Assembly: GCA_033065855.1 (NCBI GenBank)
Contig: JAVXUO010000035.1
Location: forward strand, 186,001 to 250,000
Reading direction: 5' to 3'
Length of the DNA stretch: 64,000 bases
Source of the DNA: Escallonia rubra
Lineage: Eukaryota; Streptophyta; Magnoliopsida; Escalloniales; Escalloniaceae
The first letter of the stretch is position 1, and the number at the start of each line of letters is the position of its first letter. The position numbers and the translations under genes are program-made. The notes beneath the pieces are model-generated. The model saw nothing but the letters and a program-made list of their open reading frames with translations. It had not been told where the DNA came from and ran no database searches. Positions 46,286 to 56,863 of the stretch are shown here, piece after piece.

Positions 46286-49200
46286 CTAATGAATGAAGTT
46301 TAGTCTCACCTCTCTAGAAGTTATTCTAACCAACTCTCGAAATAAACTCTTGGTTAGAGGGTCAGCCAAATTTCTATTTGACCTGGCATAGATAATAGTA
46401 ATGATACCATCATTAATTAGTTGTCTTACAAAATCATGCCTCAACCTGATATGTATGGACTTACCATTGTAAGTACTATTGTATGCCATTGATAAAGTGG
46501 CTTTACTGTCACAATATATTGTGATTGGCGGCATAGGATTAGACGACATAGCTATATCCAAAAAGAGATTCCTAATCCATTCGGCCTCCTTGCATGTAGC
46601 TGCTAATGCTACAAATTTGGATTCCATAGTAGAGTGTGATATACAAGTTTTGGATTCCATAGTAGAGTGAGATATACAATTTGTTTCTTAGAGACCCATG
46701 ACACGGCTCCACCCCCAAGGGTAAAAATCCACCCAGATGTGGACTTGTTATCCCATGTATTTGTAATCCAACTAGTATCAGTGTACCCCTCAAGTGTACC
46801 CGACTCTTCACTATAAAACAAACAAAGTTTTATAGTTCTCTTTATGTATTCGAAATTTCTACTAATTCATTTTTAGTGCTTTACACTAGGGTTACTTGTA
46901 AATCTAGTAAATTTACAAACTGCAAATGCTATATCGGGTCATGTGTAGTGCATTAAATACATTAAACAATCAATAGCATTAGTATGTACCAAAAAAAAAA
47001 TCAATAGCATTAGCATACTCTAGTTGTGCCACCGTTCTTCTAAGATTTTTAGTCACCTTAATACTAGAATCATAAGGAGTACTAAAATCTTTGAAACCAA
47101 GATGTTGGAATTTAGATAGGATTTTCTCAACATAATATGATTGGCAAAGAGTAAAACCCCCACTATGTTTTGTCACTTTAATACCTAAGATAGTATCAAC
47201 CTTTCCTAAGTCTTTCATTTTAAACATAGAAGAAATATATTGCTTAGTCTCATTTATGCCAATCATATTAGTCCCAATAATAAGCATGTCGTCAATATAC
47301 AATAACACCATAATCCTTAGTAAATCTAGAACATATGCCCTTATCTGCACTATTATGTTTAAAACTGTATGACAACACGTATGAGTCAAGCTTAGGTGCT
47401 TGTTTTAAACCATACAATTAAGGATTTCACTAACTTGTACACTTTATTCTTATTTCCTGGTAGAACAAACCCTTCTGGTTGTTCCATATAAATATTTTCA
47501 TATAAATTACCATTTAAAAATGTAGTTTTAACATCAATGTGATGGATGTAAAGATGGTATATAGATGACAAGACAAATAAAATTCTAATATAAGTAATTC
47601 TAGCGACAGGAGCATACGTATCAAAATAGTCTACTCATTCTTTCTGCTTAAAACCTTTATAATTAGCTACTAATCTAGCTTTAAAGGGTTGTATAGAACC
47701 ACCGGGATTACACTTCCTTCTAAACACCCACTTACAACCTATAGGCTTTGACCCTGGAGGTAAGTCAACTAGTGTCCAAGTTCCATTCGACATAATAGAT
47801 TCCATTTCATCATTAATAGCCTCTTTCTAGAATGCAGCATCTCTTGAAGTTACTGCTTCCGTATAGGTTATTGGATCACTGTCAACGTTAAGGACAATAG
47901 GAATATGATTTAATACTATTTCTCGACTTCCTTCAACTGGGAAAACTATAGAATCAGGTGAGATAAAATCTTTACCTTGATCTTTTCCTTTCCTATGCCT
48001 TTGACTCCTCCTAGGCTTCTCACTAGGAACCGTTGAAATGTCATTTAATGTTAGGTTCAGTCCTTGAATTAGATAATAATTCTGATTTAGAACTTTCACC
48101 TCTAAAATTTGAGATGAACTTACATTAAAAGAATGTTACATCTCTAGATTCAACTATCACATTTGATTCCAAATCAAGAATCCTAAATGCTTTACTATGT
48201 TGTGCATATCTAACAAAAACTCCTTTAAGAGCTCTCGGTCCCAATTTAGTTCTTTCAGGATCTGGCACTCTGTAGTATGCTAAGCACCCCAACTTTAAGA
48301 TATTCTAGAAGGTTTCTTACCTTTCCAAAAAATGTAGGGAGTCTTATCGGAATTTCTAGCGGGATCCTATTGTGCACGTGACAAACAGTTAACAAAGCTT
48401 ATCCCCACAAATTCAAAGGTAAGCTAGCATTCATAATCATACAATTAGTCATTTTAACTAGCGTACAATTTTTTCTTTTAGCTAAACCATTATGTTGAGG
48501 TGTATAAGAGGCAGTCTTTTGATGTATAATGTAGTGCTCTTCACAGTAGGCGTTAAACTCATTTGGAAAATGTTCTAAACCTCTATTGGTCCGAAAAATC
48601 TCAATCTTTTTATTGAGTTGATTTTCTACCTCTAACTTATAGGTTTTGAACATATCAAACGCCTCATCTTGAGTTTTCATATCAAACGCCTCATCTTTAG
48701 TTTTCATAAGATACACATAAGTATATCTAGAGCAATCATTAATAAACATGATGAAATACCTCTTAGTGTAGTTACTAAACCTTTTAATTCACATATATCT
48801 GAGTGTACCAAATCTATTTTGGATTTCCTTTCTACACTTTTAAAAGGTTTCTTTGTCATTTTAGATTTAACAAATACTTCACATCTATCTGTACTAACAT
48901 GAGAACATGAAATTAAACCTAGATGCATCATGTTTCTAATGTACTTGTAATTTTAACATGCTAATCTACTATGCCAAAGATTAATCAACAGTATAAGAAG
49001 AAGCAACATTTACTTCATTAAGACTGAGTTTGAACATTCCATCACAACCGTATTCCTTTCCAACAAAGTTTCCGTTCTTAGATAGAATTTACTTGTCGGA
49101 CTCAAAAAGAACACGAAAACCTTTCTTACAAACAAGGTTAAGGGAAACTAAATTCTTTCAAAAATTAGGGACATGAAGAACATTAAGAAGAGTCAATGTC

Positions 49201-49430
49201 TTTCCAGATGTGAAGTTTAATTCCACGCTGCCTTTGCCAACAACCTTTGCCCTCGCCAGATTTCCCATTTCGACCTCTTGATTATGAGGCAATTCTTCGT
49301 AGGTCTTAAAAAGAGATATGTCCTTACAAATGTGGGTTGTAGCTCCTAAATCAAACCACAATTCGGAACTCGAAGATGAATAAGCCATATTGATTTCGGT
49401 AGCCAAGGCTACTAGGTTCTCCTCGATCAT
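46286..49430 (-). pseudogene. Copia pol: protease, integrase, RVT_2 and RNase H, many breaks
   Basis: On the minus strand from 49430: a protease remnant where the active-site triad region reads WFDLGATTHIC, with Leu where Ser is usual in D-S-G. Next come an integrase zinc region and core (VHSDICELKG near 48830, HNGLAKRKN near 48480) and the RVT_2 start near 47790 with GCKWVFRRK. The polymerase box LLYIDDMLIIG is near 47295, and the RNase H end has YCDSKATLSMAYN and SIHIRLRHDFVRQLI. Stops and frameshifts separate the pieces, so no polyprotein could be made. The domain order (integrase before RT) identifies copia rather than gypsy. Confidence 0.88.
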
Positions 49431-49467
49431 GTTTATGGACTTACTGGTGGCTCATTTTCCACTCTTT

Positions 49468-50276
49468 CTATGTCGGCATTAATCTCGTACATAATGCCCC
49501 TGCAAACATGACATTTACTCTTCTTTTTGTTCTTATTGTGATTGGTGTTCCTCTTAAACATGTTGTCTTCTTTCTTAACAACCTGAAATGATTCCCATTA
49601 GCAGCATCAACATAATTCACTTTGGAATTAAATTCAGTTTCTCCCTTTTTATACTTATTATGAGATTCCTCTCCTATGCGGAGATGTTTCTGAATTTTCT
49701 CCAAAGTAAACTTTTTCTCTCTATGCAACAATTTCTTCCTATAGTCTTTCCAAGATGGTGGTAACGTTGCAATTATCATACCAACTTGAAAAGATTCCCA
49801 AAGTTTTCCATCAAGTTCGCAAATTTTATTTGTAATATCTTGCAATTCGTGAACTTGATAAAGAATTGGTATGCTGTCTAACATGGTAAAGTCATTATAC
49901 TCGGAAATTAAGAATTTATTCATACCTTCTTCTTGAACTTTATACTTACACTCCAACGCCTTCCAGATTTCCTTTACCGAATCAAATGACTTGTAATAGT
50001 TGCAAAGACGATCCGAAAGTGCATTGAGAATATGGCCGCGACACATGACTTCATCATCATTCCTCCTTTGTCATTCCTTCTTTTCATTCTCACTAGCTAG
50101 CATTATCATCAGGCTCCGAAAGTGGCTCGCAATTTGAAATGTAGACAATCCTTAATGCTGTGAGCAGAAATTTAACTTTGTCTTGCCAACGACCATAATT
50201 GCTACCATCAAAATTGATCCAATTTAATGAGGTCTTGATTCATCATCTTGATAGAGGAACTAGTTTCCGCATCCAT
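49468..50276 (-). pseudogene. Copia gag (UBN2-type) remnant
   Basis: An ATG at 50276, 26 nt inside the 5' LTR, opens MDAETSSSIKMMNQ, followed after breaks by NYGRWQDKVKFLL, a normal copia gag N-terminus. The larger open part (50046-49468) contains DRLCNYYKSFDSVKEIWKAL, MGMIIATLPPSW-like sequence and EESHNKYKKGE. A zinc-knuckle region is not intact. No good tRNA-Met primer site (TGGTATCAGAG) was found between LTR and gag. Confidence 0.75.
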
Positions 50277-50301
50277 TTTTTTCCAAATAACGTTCTAAAC
50301 T

Positions 50302-51018
50302 TGTTGGGAGAATTTGTCGGGAAATGGAAACAAGAAAGGCTTTGAGGCGTATCTAAAAACACTTTCTTTAGAACGTTACTTGATCTCACTAAAGAAAGAG
50401 TTGGTAATGGGTTGCAGGCAAATTTGTTCCTAGGATACAACAAAACCCGAGAAGAACTGCAAATAGGAATATCGAAGATCTCCAAAAATCATTGTGAAAT
50501 AATTGTAGATAGACTTTGAGAGATTAGGAGAGTATTCTAAAATTTTTAAAACAAAATGTGTTTCTGCATATTTAAGACTGAATTGCCTGGAGTGGTATTT
50601 ATATGGATACACAACCAAGCACCTTATGGAGATCACATGGAAAAGGACGAGATGCCTTTTTCCAGAATTCATCATAACGGTATGAATCTATGTGAATCAT
50701 TACCGTTAACAATTTCAAAACGCATTCACCGTTTCTCTTCGCCAATGGCGTCTCTACATTTCAAATGAAGTGGCAAATGCCACCGCTTCATGAAGTGGCC
50801 TACCGTTTCATATTGAATTTGGAGGATGCTGTCGTTTTCGCATTGCAGAAGAAGACACATGCACCACTTTAGGAAGTGGCCTGCTTCTCCACTCAAATGA
50901 AGGCTTTTCTCCAGTCAAGTGATGGTTGTTTCTCCAATACAAAAGAAGGCAATCTATTTTAGGTTAATCAAATACCCATGTTAATTAAATAATAAAAAAC
51001 CCATGACATTTAAGATTT
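50302..51018 (-). repeat. 5' LTR of the second copia element, outer end lost
   Basis: Direct repeat of 45006-45729 with many substitutions and small indels. The TATAAATA box (50604-50597) is kept. The last roughly 11 bp present in the other LTR (ending ATCTCAACA) are replaced here by unrelated sequence. Confidence 0.85.
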
Positions 51019-51025
51019 CCAAGCC

Positions 51026-51484
51026 ACGCGTAAATTCTAAGCACTAATACCATTCCGATGATTAATCACTTTGAAAAATAAATTCAACAAAGGAATTGAC
51101 TAGCGTTAAATAAGCGTTCCAGTAGGCTTTTAGGCATTGTTCGGGAGGTTAGGCGTTGCTCGGGCATGCATAGGTGGGGTCTTAGACGTGCACCTAACCG
51201 GCAAGTAGTTGTTCAACTTGGCTTTAAGGCGTTCTTCAGGCAATAAGGCATGGCTCGGGTCTTAGAGTTGCGCCTAAGCGTCAAATAGCGTTCTGAGCAT
51301 GTCCTAGGCACGCAACAAGACGTTTGTTTACATTTTCCATTATGGTACCCTTCATTTTCCTTCTCAATTTTTTTCCTGATTCCCGAAGTGCGGGTAAGTT
51401 TTTCAGACATATCACCATGATTGAGTTTGGATTATACCACTAATCAAGGTTTGGATTTTACACTTCATTGTATTCGTCAATGAA
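51026..51484. other. No gene seen; GGCGTT/CTCGGGC-rich repeats
   Basis: Words such as TTAGGCGTTGCTCGGGCA and GGTCTTAGA recur between 51110 and 51300, an imperfect dispersed repeat. Confidence 0.4.
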
Positions 51485-51545
51485 GTGAAGATTCGAACCC
51501 CTTACCTCGCGTGTGGGAAGAGAACGGAATGCCACTGGGCTACTC
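51485..51545 (-). mobile_element. Probable tRNA-derived SINE (pol III box A and box B)
   Basis: On the minus strand, TAGCCCAGTGG (51542-51532) fits the internal pol III box A and GGTTCGAATC (51499-51490) fits box B, 43 nt apart. The start GTGGCCGAGTAGCCCAGTGG resembles heads of plant SINEs. It is not a foldable tRNA. The 3' body and tail probably extend towards about 51400, but no clear tail or target duplication was found, so only the head is delimited. Confidence 0.5.
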
Positions 51546-52784
51546 GGCCACGAATGTCAAGTCCGAGCAGAAAATAAACTTGTACCGTCACTTGAGAACT
51601 TGAAAAGTTCATAACTTTTTGCTCGGGTATCCATTTGACGTGAATTTTTCTTTGATTTCAAATAGTTTTTCGAGTTCTATCCATAGAAAATCTCCTTTTC
51701 TTCAAAAGAGTTCAGTTGGAAACTCTACTTTTAAAAAAATTCCTTTGACCTCCACTCGAGAACTTTCTTTAGTCAAACTCCTTAGACTTTTACCCATGGG
51801 TTCTTGAGAGCACAAAGGAAACGGAGATAGGATGTCTGCACGAGCGACGGGTTCGGCAATTATTCTGCTCGGACATGGCTTGTCCGAGCTTAACGGGTTT
51901 GTTCCCAATCTGTTCGGGCATAATGCTTCGGTTCCTTTGTGCTTTATACCAGCACAAAGGGCTCGGGCAGAGTGCTCGGCCAACTTTCTGCTCGGGTAGA
52001 GTGCTCGACCAACTTTCTGCTCTGGCAGAGTGTTCGGCCAACTTTCTGGCGTTGCCCCCGAGCCTTACATCTAGTCTTCATCTATAGGCTCTTTATTTCT
52101 ATTTAGACTGAGTATTGTGATGACCTTTTAAGGGCTTTGTATGAACTCTATCTTTTGTTCTATTGACGGTACTTTGTTCACTATGTATTTTTTATGGTTT
52201 ATTCTACCATTCACACAGTGTTATTTGTTTTTACTTTGACTCAAACTCTGTATTCATCACTTTAAAGAGTTGGTAAAGAAGTTGAGCACCCTCGCTCGGC
52301 CTAAACTTCGAAGAAGTAAAAGCTTGATGGAGTGACAATGCCCCCATTAACTTTTGCTACCCCACGGATTTAGATCTGTAGCTAAACCGTTGGCCTTTTA
52401 TTTGGGTAAAAGACCTTATTCCCCTTGTGTTTTTATACGGAGGCAAAAGCTTAGCACTTTGCTCAGGCAGAGTGTTCGGTCATCATTCTGCTAGGGCAAA
52501 ATGTTTTGGCTAAGTTTAGCACTCTGCTTGGGCAGAGTGTTCGACCATCATTCTGCTCGGGCAAAAATATTTTGGTGAGGTTTATCCAACCTTACAACAA
52601 TGCTCAGAAAAAAAAGAACTTTATTACTCGAGCAAAAGATAAAGTTTACACTGGAATACTTAACCCATTTATTCGAAAAATCTTTTAAAGACTATTCTTA
52701 GAAAAAGATTTGGGAGTTTGACAAGGTCTGAGCCCCTTATCCCCCCAAAAAAGAAGTGTCTTGCCTCGAGACAAAATGCTATTG
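51546..52784. other. No gene seen; CTCGGGCAGAGTG minisatellite
   Basis: A perfect-phase 29-bp repeat, three copies (51962-52048), has core CTCGGGCAGAGTGCTCGGCC. Related single copies lie at about 52458 and 52528. It may be a 3' noncoding part of the gypsy element or a separate repeat. Confidence 0.45.
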
Positions 52785-52790
52785 ACCAGA

Positions 52791-53369
52791 TCAATTCACT
52801 AATCTTCCTGATGCCTCGGGGCTCAGTAAAACTTTTCTAAGTGGTTGGTCCGTCAAAATTATAATGGTATGAGACTGAAAATACGGTCGGAGACGCCTAA
52901 CCGATGTGATAAAGGCTAATGCTATCTTGTTAATCTTCGGGTATCTCGTCTCTACATCTTGTAAGACTTTGCTGACATAAGAGATTGGCTTTTGGACTCC
53001 ACCCGGTCTGAACAACGCTGACTGCAACTTCAGTGACCGAGAGGTACAGAAACAAGTCTTCTCCGGAAGTGGTTTTGAGAGTAGAGGAGGAGAGCTCAAG
53101 TACGCCTTGAGTTCTTCGAGTGATTTCTGACAATCACCCGTCCAAGCAAAGTCTTTTGCTAACCTGATGTCTTTGAAGAATGGTAGACATCGTTTAGCTG
53201 ATTAATCCATGAATCTTCCCAATGCTGCAACCCTTCCTGTCAGCTCTTGCACTTGTTTGATGGTTTTTGGGGACGTCATGGTTTGGATGGCCTTGATGTT
53301 CTCTGGGTTTGCCTCAATTCCTTGTTGAGAAACCATGAAAATTTTTTCCCGATGCAACTTTGAAAGCGC
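52791..53369 (-). pseudogene. Gypsy pol, downstream part: end of RT and start of RNase H
   Basis: Right of the insertion the RT thumb motif continues with FMVSQQGIEANPENIKAI and LTGRVAALGRFM. After a stop near 53200 it goes on to LSSPPLLSKPLPEK, the RNase H strand order, ISYVSKVLQDVETRYPKI and IILTDQPLRKVL. A frameshift lies close to the CACTA-3 edge (around 53345, in a run of A and T). Sequence similarity ends at SGRLVN. Confidence 0.85.
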
Positions 53370-53639
53370 ACTCACTACAAGAAAAGAGGGAATTAGCGAC
53401 GGACTTTTAGCGACGGACACAATTCCGTCTCTAAAAGATTTTTAAGCGACGGAAAACACCCGTCGGTTTAAAGTCCGTCGGTGAAAGAGGGTTTTGCCGG
53501 TGGACTTTTACCGACGGGTGTTTTCCGTCGCTTAAACTATTTAAAAACGGAATTATTCCGTTGGTAAAAATAACCGTCGGTGAAAGTTAGTTTTACCGAC
53601 GGATTTTTACCGACGGGTAAAAGTCCGTCGGTAAATTCC

Positions 53640-53678
53640 TTAAAAATATCAGATCCCCTTCTTTTCTTTCTCCCGTTG

Positions 53679-53710
<32 letters not shown>

Positions 53711-53962
53711 GGCGATTTACACTCTGTCGCTCTCTAGCTCCCGTTGCTCTCTCTCTCACCTGCCACCGCCACCGACGCCGCCACTTCCGCCCATCTTCAA
53801 AACCGATCGAAGGACCGCCGCCACCACAACCGTCACCACCGGCCGAGTTCCCTCTGCGTTTCCCTTTGAGCCGTACAGCGCCTGTGCGCTCCTGCTCTCT
53901 CACCAGAAATTGCTGCCGTCTGTTTTGTTGTCGCCGTTTCCCCCTCTGATTTGCTGCCGCAG
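53640..53962 (+). other. Leader exon of CACTA-3 with (CT)n tract
   Basis: CT repeat (about 53680-53706), then CCGCCACC-rich sequence and ATCTTCAAAACC, ending at a strong donor GCCGCAG|GTAAGG (53962/53963). The same layout occurs in CACTA-2 on the other strand. A transcript started here could be spliced into the B3 exons downstream. Confidence 0.5.
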
Positions 53963-54018
53963 GTAAGGTCACGGTCCTGTTTTCTCTCTTTATATTTTCT
54001 CTTTCCGTTTCTTGAGTC

Positions 54019-54122
54019 CATTTTGCAATTACATGTTATAATTTGGTATATTGTGTTATTCATTTTGCAATTACATGTTATAATTTGGTATATTGTGTTA
54101 TTGAGTCCATTTTGCAATTACA
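54019..54122 (+). repeat. Short tandem repeat, 42-48 bp unit
   Basis: CATTTTGCAATTACATG and the following AT-rich part start at 54019, 54061 and, partially, 54109. Confidence 0.8.
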
Positions 54123-55864
54123 CTGAATCCTATCACATTTTTGTGTCTACATCCATCTTATATGTGGTTAAGGATCATCTACAGCATGCTATCTGCTGTT
54201 ACAATTTTAGTGACATAAAATTGAGTTAAAAAGGTTTTTGACTTTTATATTACAAAAGAAATACTGGAGGATCCTTGTATCTTTGGTGCACATGAATGTA
54301 AATGCATACTCAAACAGGTAAAGAGTTTCCGTTTGTTAATCTGGAATGCAATTGATTATACGAGCAAATTCTGCGGCCTTTGATCATTTGTGACGGGACT
54401 TGCATGTTATCGCTTAGTAGCTTGATGGTACAAAAATGGATCCCTCCTCTCAGATGTTTCGTCACTATAGCAGTAGGGTGCTCTTTTAGCTGCAATATTT
54501 GCACTATTCGCCGCTAATCTATAGCGACAAATTTTGCTGTTTTTGTCTCGCATCAAAGTATAACTGCTATAGCGGTTAGCATGAATACAAGGCGAACTTC
54601 AATGTTCTCGGTCAGATCAGGTTACAGTATCAACGTGCCAAAAGGATAGCCCGTATTTCAGAAACCAAAGGAAATGCCATTAAACCACTCTTTCAAAGTT
54701 GCAGTTAGAAGCACAAGGTTAAGAGAACGTCATAAAAAATAAGCCTATTAACTATTTACATTCAATATGTTGACCTGACATACATTTTGGAACAAATCAA
54801 AATAGAAATTGTGACACTCGGAATGAGACTCAGTATCACCTCTTGGAGTTCTACTGCGAGCTAATATGTACAATGGCAAGACTATCTGGAAAACCAACAT
54901 GAATAACCACTGGCTAGTATTCATTTACCGCCGTAGCTTAATTATATGCTTGTGATCAACATGGTCTTCACAGTTAGTGTTTCATCACTCACCCTTGATA
55001 GACATCCTTTGACATGCAGTTCAACAAAATTACCGTGTCTGACCTAAGTAGTTAACTAGAGCCTTTTAGAAACCACAATATGGCTCCTGAATTAGGATAT
55101 GGTCTAATTAAGAAGTTGTGTTCTCTTTCTTTCCTTAAAGATAAACCAAGTAGGGTGCAGATATTGACCGATATGATGGAACTTTGGTGCAAAGGGCATC
55201 CTTCTTCATGTATTTACCTTGCTTGTTTTTCCCTTTGCGTAGTGGCGAAAATTACGTTCACATAAGTTTATAATGTCACCCTTTCGTCACAGTATCAAGT
55301 CAATACTGAGAATGTTCTTAGGAGGGACCCTATATATGTTGAAATTGATCTCCTTGATATGTCATTGGAATCCTTTGGAACCATTACAAAAGTTCCAGTA
55401 TAAATTTGGAGCAAATTTGGCCTGGGGATTGTATTTAACGAGTAGTAAATAAGACCTAATTCTGGTTCTTTGGGGGTTGGATATTCTTCTCACACTCAGA
55501 CATTATGAGGTAACGTTCGAGCCTTTGCAATACTCTGATCATGTCGGACTTGCTCTTCCATGGAGCTGGTCCATGTCTTTCATTTGAAGCTGACGTTACC
55601 ATAGATGCATGTTAACGTTTCCTATGGCTCATTTATGGAATGTAATAAATGATTTAGCACTGTCATCGCATACTTGACGAAATTGATGCGAGTCCTCGGA
55701 AGTAGTGGCCAGGGACACAGGCTAGTGAAATAATAATAATTGATAGTAACCTCCGATGGGTTTTACGTTGCATGCCACGTATACCATAAACTCTTCGCAA
55801 GTATGAAATTGATGCTTGTCGATTGAATAATCATCGATTGGTTTTTCATGTTAAAGTAGGTTAA
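54123..55864 (+). other. CACTA-3 interior upstream of the B3 gene, no gene recognised
   Basis: Not similar to CACTA-1 or CACTA-2 by eye and probably came with the B3 gene. A 61-residue open frame at 55080-55265 (+) is unrecognised. Confidence 0.4.
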
Positions 55865-56301
55865 ATGGCTTCTGCTTCGGTGAACAGGGACGTTTCAGTC
55901 AACAGGCATTTCTTCAAGGTCATGATGCCTGGTTTTGAGACAGAACTTGTATGTCATCCCGCTTTCTCTATGTTTTCGTGTGTGTTAAAAGTTTTATCTT
56001 TGGTTAAAAACTTACATGTCTTACTGTATTATGAATATGTTAGGCCATACCGGTAGCATTTTGGCGATTGCTCACCACGTTGAGATTTGAAGCAACTTTA
56101 ACCAGCTGTAAGGGGTCATGGCTTGTTCGATTGAAGAAGAAGGTTGGCGAAGAGGTTCTTTGCTTCGAAGAGGGTTGGAACGAATTCGTGCAACAACATG
56201 ACCTCCGTCTAGGAGACTTTGTAGTCTTTCAACACATGGGGCAAATGCGTTTTCAAGTCAGCGTGTTTGATGAAAGCACTTGTGAAAAGCCTTTCCCCTA
56301 A
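55865..56301 (+). CDS. B3-domain (REM-like) protein inside CACTA-3, two exons
   Basis: B3 domains are plant-specific DNA-binding domains of nuclear transcription factors (REM, ARF, LAV and RAV groups). Exon 1 (55865-55948, 28 codons) gives [20 protein letters not shown]; exon 2 (56044-56301, 86 codons with stop) joins in phase 0 over a 95-bp intron with GTATGT and TTAG borders. The 113-residue product is almost one complete B3 domain: [41 protein letters not shown], then [20 protein letters not shown] and [11 protein letters not shown]. The GW..F...H.L..GD..VF pattern is the B3 hallmark. No stop or frameshift is seen. It ends right after the domain, so partner domains of larger REM proteins are missing. 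The retained intron means DNA-level acquisition. Function is unknown; it could act as a competitor at B3 sites if expressed. Confidence 0.8.
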
Positions 56302-56334
56302 TGTACATTTTGAACAATGTTGCGAACATTGACT

Positions 56335-56420
56335 ATTGATCGATGATTTTGAACAATATTGTATTATTGATCGATGATTTTGAAAAATATTGTATTATTG
56401 ATCGATGATTTGTTTTAATC
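56335..56420 (+). repeat. Tandem GATCGATGATTTTGAA repeat, about 32 bp unit
   Basis: ATTGATCGATGATTT occurs at about 56335, 56367 and 56399, just after the B3 stop codon and before CACTA-type sequence resumes near 56460. Confidence 0.7.
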
Positions 56421-56863
56421 GATGATTTTAGATTGTTAATCGTGCATTTGATATACTGAGATTGTTGACGGAGGATGGGACTCAATTGGTTTGAATTTTT
56501 TATTACAGGTTTGGGCATTAAAAAATAAAAATAAATTAAAAAAATGACTTTAACTTTTAGCGACGGATTAATTCCGTCGCTAAATAGTTTATCCCGTCGC
56601 TAATTTCGTAAAAAGAAAATAAATTAAAGTACGTAAAACATAATTAGCGACGGATATTCCGTCGCTAATTAAGTGATAAATCCGTCGCCAAACGTTCTAT
56701 ATTAGACGACGGATTTTATAATTCCGTCGCAAAACTTTTAGCAACGGCCTTTTATACGACGGACTTTTAGCGACGGTAATTCCGTCGCGAAAACTGTTAG
56801 CGACGGAATATAGGTCTTTAGCGACGGGAAAATCCGTCGCTAAAGACCTTATTCCTTGTAGTG

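Larger units (their letters stand above)
45006..51018 (-). mobile_element. Ty1/copia retrotransposon with both LTRs, degenerate
   Basis: Order on the minus strand is 5' LTR (51018-50302), gag, protease, integrase, reverse transcriptase, RNase H, polypurine tract and 3' LTR (45729-45006). The LTRs have clearly diverged by eye, so insertion is old. The outermost bases of the 5' LTR are missing. Possible target duplication AGGCC (45001-45005) against AAGCC (51021-51025), one mismatch. Confidence 0.9.
53373..56863 (+). mobile_element. CACTA-3, non-autonomous CACTA element carrying a B3 gene
   Basis: The ends are CACTACAAGAAAAGA and TTCCTTGTAGTG, with target duplication ACT (53370-53372 and 56864-56866). 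Subterminal GACGGA arrays lie at 53395-53640 and 56550-56850. It shares the CT-rich leader and donor with CACTA-2, and the block GACGGAGGATGGGACTCAATTGG plus TTACAGGTTTGGGCATTAAAAA with CACTA-1. No TNPD or TNPA sequence is seen. The 2.5 kb between leader and right array is foreign, including an open B3-domain gene. It sits inside gypsy pol, so it is younger than that element. Confidence 0.93.
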
